Both the position numbers and the translations under genes were made by a program. A DNA stretch of 64,000 nt, from contig CBDCVP010000023.1 in NCBI GenBank assembly GCA_965223025.1, positions 930,001-994,000 on the forward strand. Reading direction: 5' to 3'. A model generated the notes under the pieces. It had not been told where the DNA came from and did no database searches. It worked only from the letters and a program-made list of their open reading frames with translations. Source of the stretch: JABDMH01 sp965223025. Lineage in GTDB: Bacteria > Bacteroidota > Bacteroidia > Chitinophagales > Saprospiraceae. Each line of letters begins with the position of its first letter. Within the stretch, counting starts at the first letter, position 1. Shown here piece by piece: positions 1 to 9,028 of the stretch.

Positions 1-32
1 GCTATGTTCTTTTGATGATCACGCTTATTCTT

Positions 33-2039
33 CTATCGTATTTCTTTCTTCAGAGCTTCGATTCCTGCTTTTGTCATCTTTACGATCCGATCAGCATCCT
101 GTACGCATCCCTCCCAGATGCCGCTCTGGGTCGCCGCCCAAATCTTAATGTCATCAGGCAGCTCGGGGTGTGGCCGAAGTTGTGGATGTGATGATCTGCT
201 TGACAATAGTTGTGCTGCATCGGCTTCGCTGAGCTCGGCATTGGGATCACTGTGAGAGGCCACCAGATTTATACTGCCACTTAAATGGTCGCAATCGATA
301 TTGATTTCAATGATGTCTCCATCTTGCACCTTGCCGATCGGACCACCTACGAGTGCCTATGGTCCCACATGTCCGATGCAGGCCCCAGTGGAAACTCCAG
401 AAAAACGTCCATCGGTTATCAGGGCGATTTCTTTTCCAAAGGATAATTGTTTCAGAGCGCCAGTCACTTGGAAGGTTTCTTCCATTCCAGTGCCACTGGG
501 TCCCGTACCCATCAATATGATAATATGACCTGGCTCTACTTCTCCGCGATTTATCGCCTTGATGGCTGTTGCTTCAGCAACAAAGACTTTAGCCACTCCC
601 TTTTTATAGTATACCCCATTTTCATTGATCATTTCTGGTGCGATAGCACCGCTCTTAATGACTGAACCCTCTGGCGCCAAATTTCCGGAAGGGAAAGTCA
701 ACGTGCTTTTCATGTTGGTCTTCTTTGCTTGCTTAGGAGACAGTATCACTTGATCTGGTTGTGCATCGGGATTAAATGCTTGGAGATTAAATCGAACCTG
801 CTGGCGTCGATTTCTTTTATTTTCTGCTTCCCAAGGATACATTTTACCTCCTTGCTCCCAGACATCCAAATTCTCACCCACGGTTTGGCCGGTGACCGTG
901 AGGCAGTCTTCTTTTAGTAGACCTAATTTGCGCAAATGTGTCATGACCTCCGGTACCCCTCCGGCAGCATAAACATGTGCGGTGGAGTACTTACCGGCTG
1001 GTAGCACATTGACAAGTCTTGGCGTCAGCCGATTGATTTGCTCCCATTTATCTCGAGTAGGCATGGGTAGGCCTGCTGCATGTGCTATGGCTGGGATATG
1101 CAGTAAGAGGTTAGTTGAGCCACCAAAAGCCGCATGCACCACCATAGCATTGTACACGGAATCTTCTGTGATGATCTGATTGGTATGTATATTTTTTTTT
1201 GCCAGATTGATCAGTGCAATGGCCGTATCCTCGGCCAGGGCATACCAAATCTTGCCTCCGGAAGGTGCCAGTGCAGAATGGGGCAATGCCAAGCCTAAGG
1301 CCTCTGCTACGACTTGAGATGCGGCAGCTGTGCCCAAAAAATGACAACCTCCACCCGGCGTCCCACAAGCAGCACAACCATGGGATTGGGCCTCATCCAA
1401 CGATATTTCTTTATGAGAAACAAGCGAGGGTAACGATTGTACCGAACCCAAATCCTTGATTCCTCTGGCGATAAGTGTCACACCACCGGGCATGATAATC
1501 GTGGGTAAACCAGGTTCGTTGGCCAATGCCATCATCATGGCAGGAAGGCCTTTGTCACAAGTAGCGATGCCCATGATACCTTTGCGATTGGGTAGAGAGC
1601 GTCTCAAGTCTCCCAAAACTGTGGCGGCATGATTGCGATAAGCCAATGAATTCATCATGCCGGTAGTACCCTGCGTACGTCCATCACAAGGATCTGAGAC
1701 CGACACATAATAAGGTTTGGTAGAGTGGTTCTTGAAAGCGCCTGCAGCGACTTTGGCCGCATCTCCCAATTCGAAATGTCCAGAGTGCATGCCCAGTGCC
1801 AGTGTCTCGTCACCGTTTTTTAATCCCCCTGCAGTACTCATGATGAGAAATTCCGATTGATTGACATCTTCATGATTCCACATCATACCCGCATCCTGGA
1901 TCTTGCCGAATATGTCTCCACTAGGCTTGTTTTCATAGTCTTCCCTTGGAATCGGCAGTCGCCCATCCCTTGGGGTAACCTCCAAAGGAAAGTAAAAGGG
2001 ACTGTTCTCTCGAAAGAAATCTTTGTCTTTGTGGCTCAT
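33..2039 (-). pseudogene. yjhG: YjhG/YagF-type D-xylonate dehydratase (IlvD/Edd family), interrupted by an in-frame stop
   Basis: The protein follows the YjhG/YagF branch of the IlvD/Edd dehydratases along its whole length. These enzymes dehydrate sugar acids such as D-xylonate to 2-keto-3-deoxy acids with an Fe-S cluster and Mg2+. Visible signatures are PSGDIFG, SDPCDGRTQGTTGM, ATCDKGLPAMMMAL, GCAACGTPGGGCHFLGTAA, VHAAFGGSTNLLLHIPAI and FSGVSTGACIGHVGP. The three cluster cysteines (SDPCDG, ATCDKG, CGTPGGGC) are all present. At 357-359 an amber codon TAG replaces the glutamate expected in HVGPEAL. The same frame then continues without any shift through GGPIGKVQDGDIIEI to a natural stop at 33, giving 668 codons, the length expected of YjhG (about 655). 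Read literally, the product ends after 560 residues and lacks the last ~100. A strong AAGGAG precedes the ATG at 2039. Nothing suggests TAG is recoded here, since other genes use it as stop. Real nonsense mutation or sequencing error cannot be told apart. Confidence 0.88.
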
Positions 2040-2060
2040 ACTCCTTGGTATCTTTGTAAG

Positions 2061-2075
2061 TGCACTTTAGGTGCA
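2061..2075 (-). promoter_or_regulatory. Small inverted repeat in the dehydratase leader
   Basis: TGCAC-TTTAG-GTGCA lies 22 bases upstream of the dehydratase start, in its presumed leader. It is a short perfect dyad with 5-base arms that could be an operator half-site pair or a weak hairpin. No regulator can be assigned. Confidence 0.25.
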
Positions 2076-2238
2076 TTCATCGTTGCAAAGGAAATTAATT
2101 TTAGTAATCCCAAGCCTACTTTAACTCTCTTCGATCAGCTAGTGTATGGCAACGAACTTACTAAGCAGATTTTGCCTGCATGCGGATGGGCAGTGTATTT
2201 ATTCACCGGACATGTTCAATTTGCAAGAATCGAGCTCA

Positions 2239-2679
2239 TTATTGCGACTCGATGAATGCTTTGAGATTGCTCAGATCATCTGTCATCCGCTTTTTCATTT
2301 TTCCTTTCAAAAAAGGCATAAATATTTTCATTAAGAACCCATTAGGTGAGTACTGCACCGCTTGAATGATCTCAGTTATCTGCCCTATGGAAACAAAGCG
2401 AACATCAGTAAGTGAGTCTATCGTATCACTTTGCATACTGAAAGAATACTGTTGCAAAGAGTTTAGGTGCAGTACCTTTTCGATGATCTCTAGTTGTCGG
2501 CCATGTTCTATGAATGTCATTTTACTGATGCTGCCTACTTGTCCAATGGTGCCGCTCAGATGTTCAATAGATACAAATCCGGTGAGCCAATGCTTCAGGT
2601 TTGCAGGATTCATGAAAATGTCCCAAACCTTTTCTACAGGTGCATTTACAGTAACGGTGACTTTGATTGAGTTTGCCAT
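2239..2679 (-). CDS. SRPBCC (START/Bet v1-like) family protein
   Basis: This 146-residue protein has the form of the SRPBCC superfamily, which builds a deep hydrophobic ligand cavity. The family opening motif is clear: KVTVTVNAPVEKVWDIF near the N-terminus, then PANLKHWLTGFVS, and an amphipathic C-terminal helix (LSNLKAFIESQ). No signal peptide or membrane segment is seen, so it is probably cytoplasmic. The frame stays open to a TTG at 2709, but ATG at 2679 starts just before the first beta strand and is preferred. The ligand is unknown. It sits alone between the dehydratase and an AraC regulator, with gaps of about 200 and 145 bases, so operon membership is unlikely. Confidence 0.75.
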   Translation of the reverse strand: MANSIKVTVTVNAPVEKVWDIFMNPANLKHWLTGFVSIEHLSGTIGQVGSISKMTFIEHGRQLEIIEKVLHLNSLQQYSFSMQSDTIDSLTDVRFVSIGQITEIIQAVQYSPNGFLMKIFMPFLKGKMKKRMTDDLSNLKAFIESQ

Positions 2680-2823
2680 ATCTATGTTGTTTATGATTTT
2701 ATATGGCAAAAATGAGGTGAAGCATCGGGCAAATCGTCTCAGTTTGCAAGTTGATACCTCTTGATGTTTGTGTAACAGGTCTCAGGAAGTGGTCTCAATA
2801 GGCAGATTCACATAAATCTTGAC

Positions 2824-3981
2824 TTACAATGGAGGATCTGAGTACTTTGCCTTGAATTCGGAAGGTGTATGGTCGGTCACTTTTTTGAAAACACGGTTGA
2901 AAGTGGCTTTGCTATTGAACCCAACTTCGAAAGCAATGGCTAGGATTTTAAAGTTTCGTGTGTCTTCAATGAGCAATTTCTTGGCTGCTTCGACACGGTA
3001 TTGGTTCACGAAATCGTAGAAATTAACGGACAGTTCGTCATTGATGAGTTGGGACAGTTGATAATATGGAACGGAAAGAGAGTCCGCCAGTTCTGAAATC
3101 TTTAGGTCACACTTAAGATATGGTTTATTGGTTTCCATATACAGCAATAGCCTTTCTTTGAGTTCAGGAAACCTATCCCCGTTTCGTGAAGATCCAGCAC
3201 CATGCTCGATCGGAGTGTTTGACATTTCCTGTTTCGCAGTGAAGATCTTGGGGTTGCCGATGGCAATGTACCCGATTGAGTAAAGCGAAAACGATGTAAT
3301 TAATACCATGACATAGTCAATCTGGATTTGATATGACTGGACAAATGACAAAACAATCACCAAAGCCAAATACAGAAGTAGGTATATGGCCAGGTAGAAG
3401 CTAAACTTCTTAAGCCAATCCAGCTTTCTCACCATGGAAACATCAGATGAAGACCTCTTCAGATCGTCATCGCTTTTGCCAACGAATTGGTATGCATACA
3501 CCACATAGACAATGGTTTGAAGGATGTGTGCTGCCATGAAAACAAGTTGTTCGAAAGGAATTTCTAAGGTGCCGTTTGCTGCCATTCCTTGTACATAGGA
3601 AACTTTCTCTGAGGCAGGTGTGAGATAGAATGGGAGCATTGCGAGCAACACCAGCAACGTAGGTACAAAATGCAGCAATGACTTTGCAGTGATATAATAA
3701 TCCTTATCCAGCAAGAAACGACAATAAAAATAGTAGAGTGGTCCCATACAAAATAGTAGGGGATACGTGATAGCAATCAGGAAAGGAAATCTCAAAGTCA
3801 CCTGTGAAATATCAGCCGCATATTCCAGCAGATGTAGCGAGATTACAAGCAGTAGAAGGGCAAGCCACTTATTGACACGTCGGTTATCAGTCTTCCCGAA
3901 AAGGTAAATCGACAGGAAAAATCCCTGCCCTGCTCCCAGCAGAATGAGCACCGACCAGATATTGAAGGTGATTCCCGTCAT
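2824..3981 (-). CDS. AraC-family transcriptional regulator with N-terminal membrane domain
   Basis: The protein has 385 residues in two parts. The first ~240 residues form about seven hydrophobic helices (for example VLILLGAGQGFFLSIYLFG, FPFLIAITYPLLFCMGPLYYFY, LVMVLITSFSLYSIGYIAIG). A linker follows, then residues ~285-385 are a double helix-turn-helix of AraC type: KISELADSLSVPYYQLSQLI, VNFYDFVNQYRVEAAKKLL and ILAIAFEVGFNSKATFNRVF ending in TPSEFKAKY. This membrane-AraC architecture is common in Bacteroidota, where the membrane part is thought to sense a signal and the helix-turn-helix to bind DNA. The inducer and targets are not visible. The neighbouring dehydratase or SRPBCC gene could be targets, but this is only positional. 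Confidence 0.85.
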   Translation of the reverse strand: MTGITFNIWSVLILLGAGQGFFLSIYLFGKTDNRRVNKWLALLLLVISLHLLEYAADISQVTLRFPFLIAITYPLLFCMGPLYYFYCRFLLDKDYYITAKSLLHFVPTLLVLLAMLPFYLTPASEKVSYVQGMAANGTLEIPFEQLVFMAAHILQTIVYVVYAYQFVGKSDDDLKRSSSDVSMVRKLDWLKKFSFYLAIYLLLYLALVIVLSFVQSYQIQIDYVMVLITSFSLYSIGYIAIGNPKIFTAKQEMSNTPIEHGAGSSRNGDRFPELKERLLLYMETNKPYLKCDLKISELADSLSVPYYQLSQLINDELSVNFYDFVNQYRVEAAKKLLIEDTRNFKILAIAFEVGFNSKATFNRVFKKVTDHTPSEFKAKYSDPPL

Positions 3982-4260
3982 TCATCGATTCTATTAGAGC
4001 CATGTATCGTCACAGTAAAGTACGACTTCCACAGGATAAACCAAAGAAGCTACTTGGGCTGGGATCAGATAGACGGGACATCCAAAATGACACTTCCTAC
4101 TACTTTAGAACTACTGTTTCTGTCCAGCATCTTAAGCTACAGCAACACCTCGTGAGATGACATTGAAGGATCATGATCGTATGTCCTTGTGCTAAAGAGC
4201 TTTGGTGTCACATAGGGTAGGGCTGGAAAAACTCTGATGTTCTCCTAGATACTTACAACC

Positions 4261-4758
4261 CTAATTCCAGATCAAACCTAACTTTTCTAGAGGGTTTATT
4301 TGCAATTTCTCTTCAGTGGATAGCTGGGAATGCCACCATTCAAAATATGCCGTGGCCACTGCAGGAAAGACAACCTCCTGATCAAGCACTGCGCCGGTAC
4401 TTTCGCTAGCGATTCTTGGATTCAAAGAAGCAAATAGATAAAAATCAGGATCTTCAATGGTTGCCAATCTTATCGATTCGATGGTCCATGCAACATACAT
4501 TCCGAGCGTCACTTTTTCCATATAGAAAGATGATAGTGGGTTTCTGGGAAAACTTGAAATCTCCGACTTGTCATTGCAAAATGTCAACAGCTCTGGGATA
4601 TGATCATGATTGAAATCCGGAGCCTTTACCACCTCCGTATTGCCTTCTCTTAGAGCTTCAATAAAGATTTCCACTTTAGAGAGCTCAGAGCCCTGCTTAC
4701 TGCAACATACTTGCAACAAGCATGCTGCGCAAATAAGTAAGTATTTCATTTTGTCCAC
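4261..4758 (-). CDS. Small lipoprotein, DUF4943-like
   Basis: This 165-residue protein starts with a lipoprotein signal (MKYLLICAACLLQVCCSK), so it is likely anchored in the membrane after cleavage before Cys19 or Cys20. The mature part has PDFNHDHIPELLTFCND, FPRNPLSSF and a helix YVAWTIESIRLA, which recall the small Bacteroidota lipoprotein family DUF4943; that assignment is from memory of the motif pattern. Function is unknown. Gaps of several hundred bases on both sides suggest it is monocistronic. Confidence 0.65.
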   Translation of the reverse strand: MDKMKYLLICAACLLQVCCSKQGSELSKVEIFIEALREGNTEVVKAPDFNHDHIPELLTFCNDKSEISSFPRNPLSSFYMEKVTLGMYVAWTIESIRLATIEDPDFYLFASLNPRIASESTGAVLDQEVVFPAVATAYFEWWHSQLSTEEKLQINPLEKLGLIWN

Positions 4759-5442
4759 TATCTGATATCTATGATGGATAAACGAATTAAGTGCAGCGAT
4801 TGATGCTCTTGAAGAGTATGATCATGTCAACCGAAGGATAAGATGGAAAGTCCAAGCAGCATAACAATAGATCCTAGTAGTCTTTTCACAATCATATTGA
4901 CGGGCGTTCTTGCAACCAGCATCCTTCTGCCCTTTCATCGTGGCTATTTGTCGCCTCTTGAAATTTTGGCCATGCCTGCTCCTTCTTGAAGTGATAATTC
5001 GAAGCAAACTGTGCCAGTCACAGAGCGCACTTTGGATGACTATATAACCTCTTAGGCAGATCGAGAGTGGGGGGCGGACCCGTAAAAATGAACCGACTAA
5101 TCACGGCAGCGATTCCTTGGCTTTGAGGACAGATGGTTGTCCAGCGTTCTCCACTTGAGAAATTTCAGGACCTTCTGATCTAATCTAAGAGTAGTCATTT
5201 TTTTATGCTTGATTCGCGAAATGATGTAGTGCAGATTGCTGATTGTCAACAATGCAATGCACATCTTACTCAAACTCAATTACTATTCTAAAAACGACTA
5301 ATCTTAGCAGAATTCGGATTTCCACTAGCACAGAGTTCCTGCTCTATCATATTGACCGTCTAGCTATTGGTCTCGGAGAATGGATGCAAAGTTCGCCCGG
5401 TGGACACGGGTGAATCTCTATTTATTGTGTCGTGTCATATTT
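4759..5442. other. 684-base gap with only short, weak reading frames
   Basis: No convincing gene. The minus strand at 4883-4973 reads MAKISRGDK, stop, then after a one-base shift MKGQKDAGCKNARQ, which distantly recalls the tiny ribosomal protein bTHX in decayed form. A plus-strand 48-codon frame at 4843-4989 contains one hydrophobic segment, and a minus-strand 60-codon frame covers 5097-5279; neither resembles a known protein. Confidence 0.35.
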
Positions 5443-5964
5443 TTAAAGAATTCTTTTCAATGTGTTTTCCTTCTTAATGATCAGGTGTTTAATAAAGCCA
5501 GCTACATGCATGACTAGCAATATCATCATGATGACCGCCATAATTCCATGTGGCTTTAAAGGCGGTATTTCACTATGTGCTTTCACTACACTAGTGCTTC
5601 CTGTTTGTAATGCTTCTCCGTAGCCACCGATAATCATGGTTGCTAAACCTGAAATAGCTATGCCGAAGAGTAGAAAATAAAAAATATTATGTATCCACAC
5701 GGCCAATTTATCATTGAATTTTGAACCTGTTCTTAAGTCCGGGGGTCTTTCGTGTTTGAAAAAGGAAATAGTCCTAATGATTGTAAGGATAAGAACTACT
5801 ATCCCTAAGATTGCATGAATTTTTACCAGCCCCATTTTTTCCGAAATTTCAAGTCCTTCCATATATTTTCCCATTGGAAAAAGTGCAAGGATTAACAAAG
5901 CGGTTATTCCATGGGTCACTCTTGTAGTTTTGCTGAACTTCTTTGTTAAGTCATTTGTCATCAT
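5443..5964 (-). CDS. Cytochrome b561-type di-heme membrane protein
   Basis: A 173-residue integral membrane protein with four hydrophobic helices, matching the length of prokaryotic cytochrome b561 (CybB family). Histidines fall where heme ligands are expected: RVTHGITALLIL in helix 1, VKIHAILGIVVLIL in helix 2, WIHNIFYFLLFGIAISG in helix 3 and LLVMHVAGFIKHLI in helix 4, with KPHGIMAVIMM before the last. Such proteins move electrons between quinol and a periplasmic partner, superoxide in the E. coli case. The start codon has two adjacent ATGs at 5964 and 5961. It is followed 96 bases away by another small membrane protein on the same strand, possibly co-transcribed as the upstream gene. Confidence 0.82.
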   Translation of the reverse strand: MMTNDLTKKFSKTTRVTHGITALLILALFPMGKYMEGLEISEKMGLVKIHAILGIVVLILTIIRTISFFKHERPPDLRTGSKFNDKLAVWIHNIFYFLLFGIAISGLATMIIGGYGEALQTGSTSVVKAHSEIPPLKPHGIMAVIMMILLVMHVAGFIKHLIIKKENTLKRIL

Positions 5965-6060
5965 TATGCTTTTTTTGTTGTTAATTTACTTTCGTTCCTT
6001 GCCTAGCTTTGGTCTAAATGATCCCAAAATTAATTCCAATAGCAAAGGAATTATATTGGA

Positions 6061-6444
6061 TTATCCTATTATTTGTTCTGTATGTTCTTTGTCTAAGAAC
6101 TCCTGACTGATAACGCCAGATGCAATAGAATCCTTCGCCAATTGGACCAATTCTGGCATCATGGGCACTAAAAATACGAAAACATTAATGGTTAGGAATG
6201 CGACCATTACAAGTTTTAATTTTAACCAGTTGCGTTTGACTTTCAAATAAAAGTATAGTATGAGGTCGGATACTATTTTAAGTGCCAATCCTGGAAGGAT
6301 TAGAATGTATGCACTTTCCTCTTTGTAAGTATAGATGTCAAAAATTGTATCTGGGTCAGCACCTGAAAAAATAATCCCTATGACTATGTGAGATAAGATT
6401 CCACCGACGTACATTATCGTGCCGATTTCTTGTATGAAGTCCAA
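6061..6444 (-). CDS. Small integral membrane protein (DUF2269-like)
   Basis: A protein of up to 127 residues with three to four hydrophobic helices: TIMYVGGILSHIVIGIIF, AYILILPGLALKIVSDLILY and LVMVAFLTINVFVFLVPMM. The layout resembles small predicted membrane proteins of the DUF2269 type, but I do not recognise it firmly. The frame opens with a TTG at 6444, three codons after a stop. The first ATG is at 6411 inside the first helix, so TTG initiation is likelier. It lies directly upstream of the cytochrome b561 gene on the same strand, which hints at a shared redox or membrane role. The C-terminal 30 residues are polar. Confidence 0.6.
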   Translation of the reverse strand: MDFIQEIGTIMYVGGILSHIVIGIIFSGADPDTIFDIYTYKEESAYILILPGLALKIVSDLILYFYLKVKRNWLKLKLVMVAFLTINVFVFLVPMMPELVQLAKDSIASGVISQEFLDKEHTEQIIG

Positions 6445-7162
6445 TGAAGTCCACTAGCTTGCGCGTGTTTTTCATCGATGTGGAGTTTTTAACGTCATGT
6501 AACGCATTATGATAAATGGCGCTCCGAAGAAGGATGATATACTGATGTCATCGACGATGTGGTGCCCCAGCATGGTGATCGTTTTCGTATCAAGGTACGG
6601 ACGATATCTGTCACATCCAAGTATGAATTCTTCCTGTGGGACAAAATCCTCCGGTGTGACCAACCACTGACAGGACACAATCGTATCCCGCAGACCTCAC
6701 CAGAGGAGGATGTAAGATCAGATATTGAGGAGGGTGGTGGACGGCAGAAAGTGGGCTTCGGTATGCTGGAATGGCATCGAGAAGGGTGTTGGTGGGGTAG
6801 GTTGACTTACTTTGAGCTTACTGGACCGAAGCTGACCATAGCGTTCGGATCACACCGAAGGTTTGAATCCGATCAAAGTAGAGGCTGACTTGGTAGCTTC
6901 GAGATAAGAAAGGAACCGCCAACTAATTCAAAGGAGTTTTTTTGCTGTAAGGAATGTGGACTGGATTGATTGTTTAAGTCATATCTTTTGGCTGGGCAGT
7001 TGTGCCGTTAAATATCGCAATATGAGTATGTAGATCTGTCTTTGGAAAGTCACGAGAGATGTTGAAGTTGTGTGAGACCCGTACTGACATCTTCTTCTGT
7101 AGGGCATAGGAAGTCATTTTCTGACTACCTCGCTCGACTTAGATTCGTTGCTACCCTGATCC
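6445..7162. other. 718-base gap holding decayed coding sequence (remnant copy A)
   Basis: No intact gene. On the minus strand 6472-6678 encodes FILGCDRYRPYLDTKT and TMLGHHIVDDI, which reappear in altered form at about 8415-8510. A second shared block (CCGAAGGTTTGAATCC at ~6856) also recurs there, at a similar distance. This looks like the residue of one ancestral gene or element. The rest (6900-7160) shows nothing recognisable. Confidence 0.5.
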
Positions 7163-8382
7163 TTATTTGATGAAGTACATATCTATTTCTCCTTTACCTT
7201 TGGCATTTAGTTTGCCTCTATATTCAGCTGGAAATTCATCTTTGATTAAGTCATATGTATATGCTGAGACATTGATTTTTCCCGGCACTCCATTCGATTC
7301 GATTCTGCTGGCAGTGTTAATGGTGTCTCCGAAAATATCATATGTAAATTTTTTCTTTCCAATGACACCTGCTGAAATCGGACCAGAATGAATCCCAATT
7401 CTTACCTTCCACTTGATGGCACTTTTTTCCTTTCTCTCATTTAGAAAGTGAATCATTCTTTTTGCCGCTCTGACACATCGCACGGCATGGTCGCCTGTTA
7501 CAGTGGGTAAGCCGCAAGCGGCCAAGTATCCATCTCCGACCGTTTGGATTTTTTCTACTCCTTCCGATTCCACTATGTCATCAAATTGACTAAATATTTC
7601 GTTGAGTTCTTTGATCAGCTTCTTTGTTGGAATAGTTGCAACTATATTTGTGAATCCCTTAAAATCGGAAAACATTATGCTGACATCTTCATAGCGAGCG
7701 GGCTTCACTTTTCCTGTTTCTCTCAGTTCTTTTGCAACTTCTTTTGGTAGGATATTGTGCAATAGTCTTTCATTATCTTTATTGATTCTTTCTCAAATTT
7801 TTGTAAAGTGTGAATAATGCTGGTCATTTCAATAAAAATTGCCATTGTCACAAAGATGTTAAAGTGATGATAGTAGCTGAGGTATGGTTGAGTCATTGAA
7901 AAAAGGGCGTCATTGTAGTCAGTGTAGAACGCAGCACTTAAAATCAAAACAGTGTAGAAAATTGTAATGGCTCTTTTGTGATTAGTATTGCCTATCATAT
8001 AGAACTGCGTCCCTATGGCGGCTGAGATGCAATAGTATTGTAATCCGCAGTCCCATCCCAAAATGATTATTCCTGTGATGATCCAACCCGCCACAAACAT
8101 CACTTGAATAATGTGTGCCAGTATGTAATTGCGCCTGTGGATTAAGTAGTGCTCTAATGGAATTAGAACTAGTATAAAGACCACACCCAGGACTGGCATG
8201 GTGGGAACGTCCATCGCGAGTAAAAATAGGACAGATAAAATCATGAAAATTGAATCTGGAAAGATTCCTACCTGAGCGTGAAAATGGTATCGTTGCTCTC
8301 TTCTGGGAAGATCTGGAGGCCGTAGAAAATTATTTATAGCTTTCTTCATGTGTTGTTTTGATTTTCGGATTGGCGCAAACAT
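7163..8382 (-). pseudogene. Membrane-bound class III adenylate cyclase, split by a -1 frameshift
   Basis: Two overlapping frames make one cyclase. The first ~200 residues form about six membrane helices (IFMILSVLFLLAMDVPTM, VLGVVFILVLIPLEHYLI, VMFVAGWIITGIIILG and others). The catalytic domain follows with VSIMFSDFKGFTNIV (metal-binding Asp), EKIQTVGDGYLAACGLP and FTYDIFGDTINTASRIES. Lys in EKIQT and Asp in YDIFGDT are the residues that select ATP over GTP in this family, so cAMP is the expected product. One base is missing near 7781-7783: reading shifts from KFEKESI to KDNERLLHNILPKEVAKEL, the normal linker of such cyclases. Restored length is about 406 residues. ATG at 8382 follows a TTG; ATG at 8349 (MKKAINNF) is an alternative start. 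As written neither half should work alone. Confidence 0.85.
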
Positions 8383-9028
8383 CAATCAAAGGAAGCCGAT
8401 GCAGCGATAACAAATCTGATCTCATCTACCACGTGTTTGCCCACCATGGGCATCGTTTCGTATGAAGATAGGGACGATATCTGTTAGTACCAAGTACTAA
8501 TTCATTCAGCAGATGTAAGTCCCTGTTCGATCCAAAAGACATGGATCGAACCATATCTCTGACCGATCGATCTTCGATTTTTGTGTACAGAAACCAAAAG
8601 TCCCATGGACATTTTTAGTTACTGAACCGCGCAGCAGATGAGTGACTGATGAAGGCTAGATTTATGCACTGGGGTTGACAATCCGAAGAAGTCGTGAACG
8701 ACCGTGCTCAAAGGGAAGTTACCACGAAAGCGGATGGGTTTGCAGGTTGGTCTCAGAGGCACTCCATCCCGAAGGCTTGCATCCAACCAGGATATTTGAT
8801 TCGTCAGAATTCCCTGAAATCTAATTCAGAATTGACGGTATCATCAATAAGTGTCTTATAAAACAAGACGGCTCTTGTCTCGCCATTAATTGGTGCGTAT
8901 ACTCGTCCGTTGTCAGCCAAAAGACCACCTGTCTTTTCGAAATGTCTGATGGATCGAAATTCAAGATGCTTTTTTGTTATTTTTTCTTCGTCATAAGAAT
9001 TGTCATTCGGAGCAAGGTATGCCGGTGA
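8383..9028. other. 646-base gap with remnant copy B and a start-less open frame
   Basis: On the minus strand at ~8415-8510 the sequence reads LVLGTNRYRPYLHTK and, after a one-base shift, PMVGKHVVDEIRFVI, a diverged copy of the remnant at 6472-6678. A perfect hairpin lies at 8525-8551. At 8804-9025 the minus strand stays open for about 70 codons (ending TVNSELDFREF) in frame with, and directly after, the stop of the FG-GAP gene, but no start codon is seen. No intact gene. Confidence 0.45.
8525..8551. repeat. Perfect 10-bp inverted repeat with 7-base loop
   Basis: GTTCGATCCA and its exact complement TGGATCGAAC are separated by AAAGACA. No T-run follows on either strand, so it is not a typical terminator. 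The arm resembles a tRNA T-arm core (GTTCGATCC), but no tRNA body surrounds it. Confidence 0.6.

Noticed and set aside
5097..5279. 60-codon minus-strand reading frame
   Set aside because: No similarity to anything I know, no ribosome binding site, and it sits in a gap with decayed sequence; likely chance.
8520..8556. tRNA gene suggested by GTTCGATCC
   Set aside because: It is one arm of a simple perfect hairpin. No acceptor, D or anticodon arms can be placed around it.
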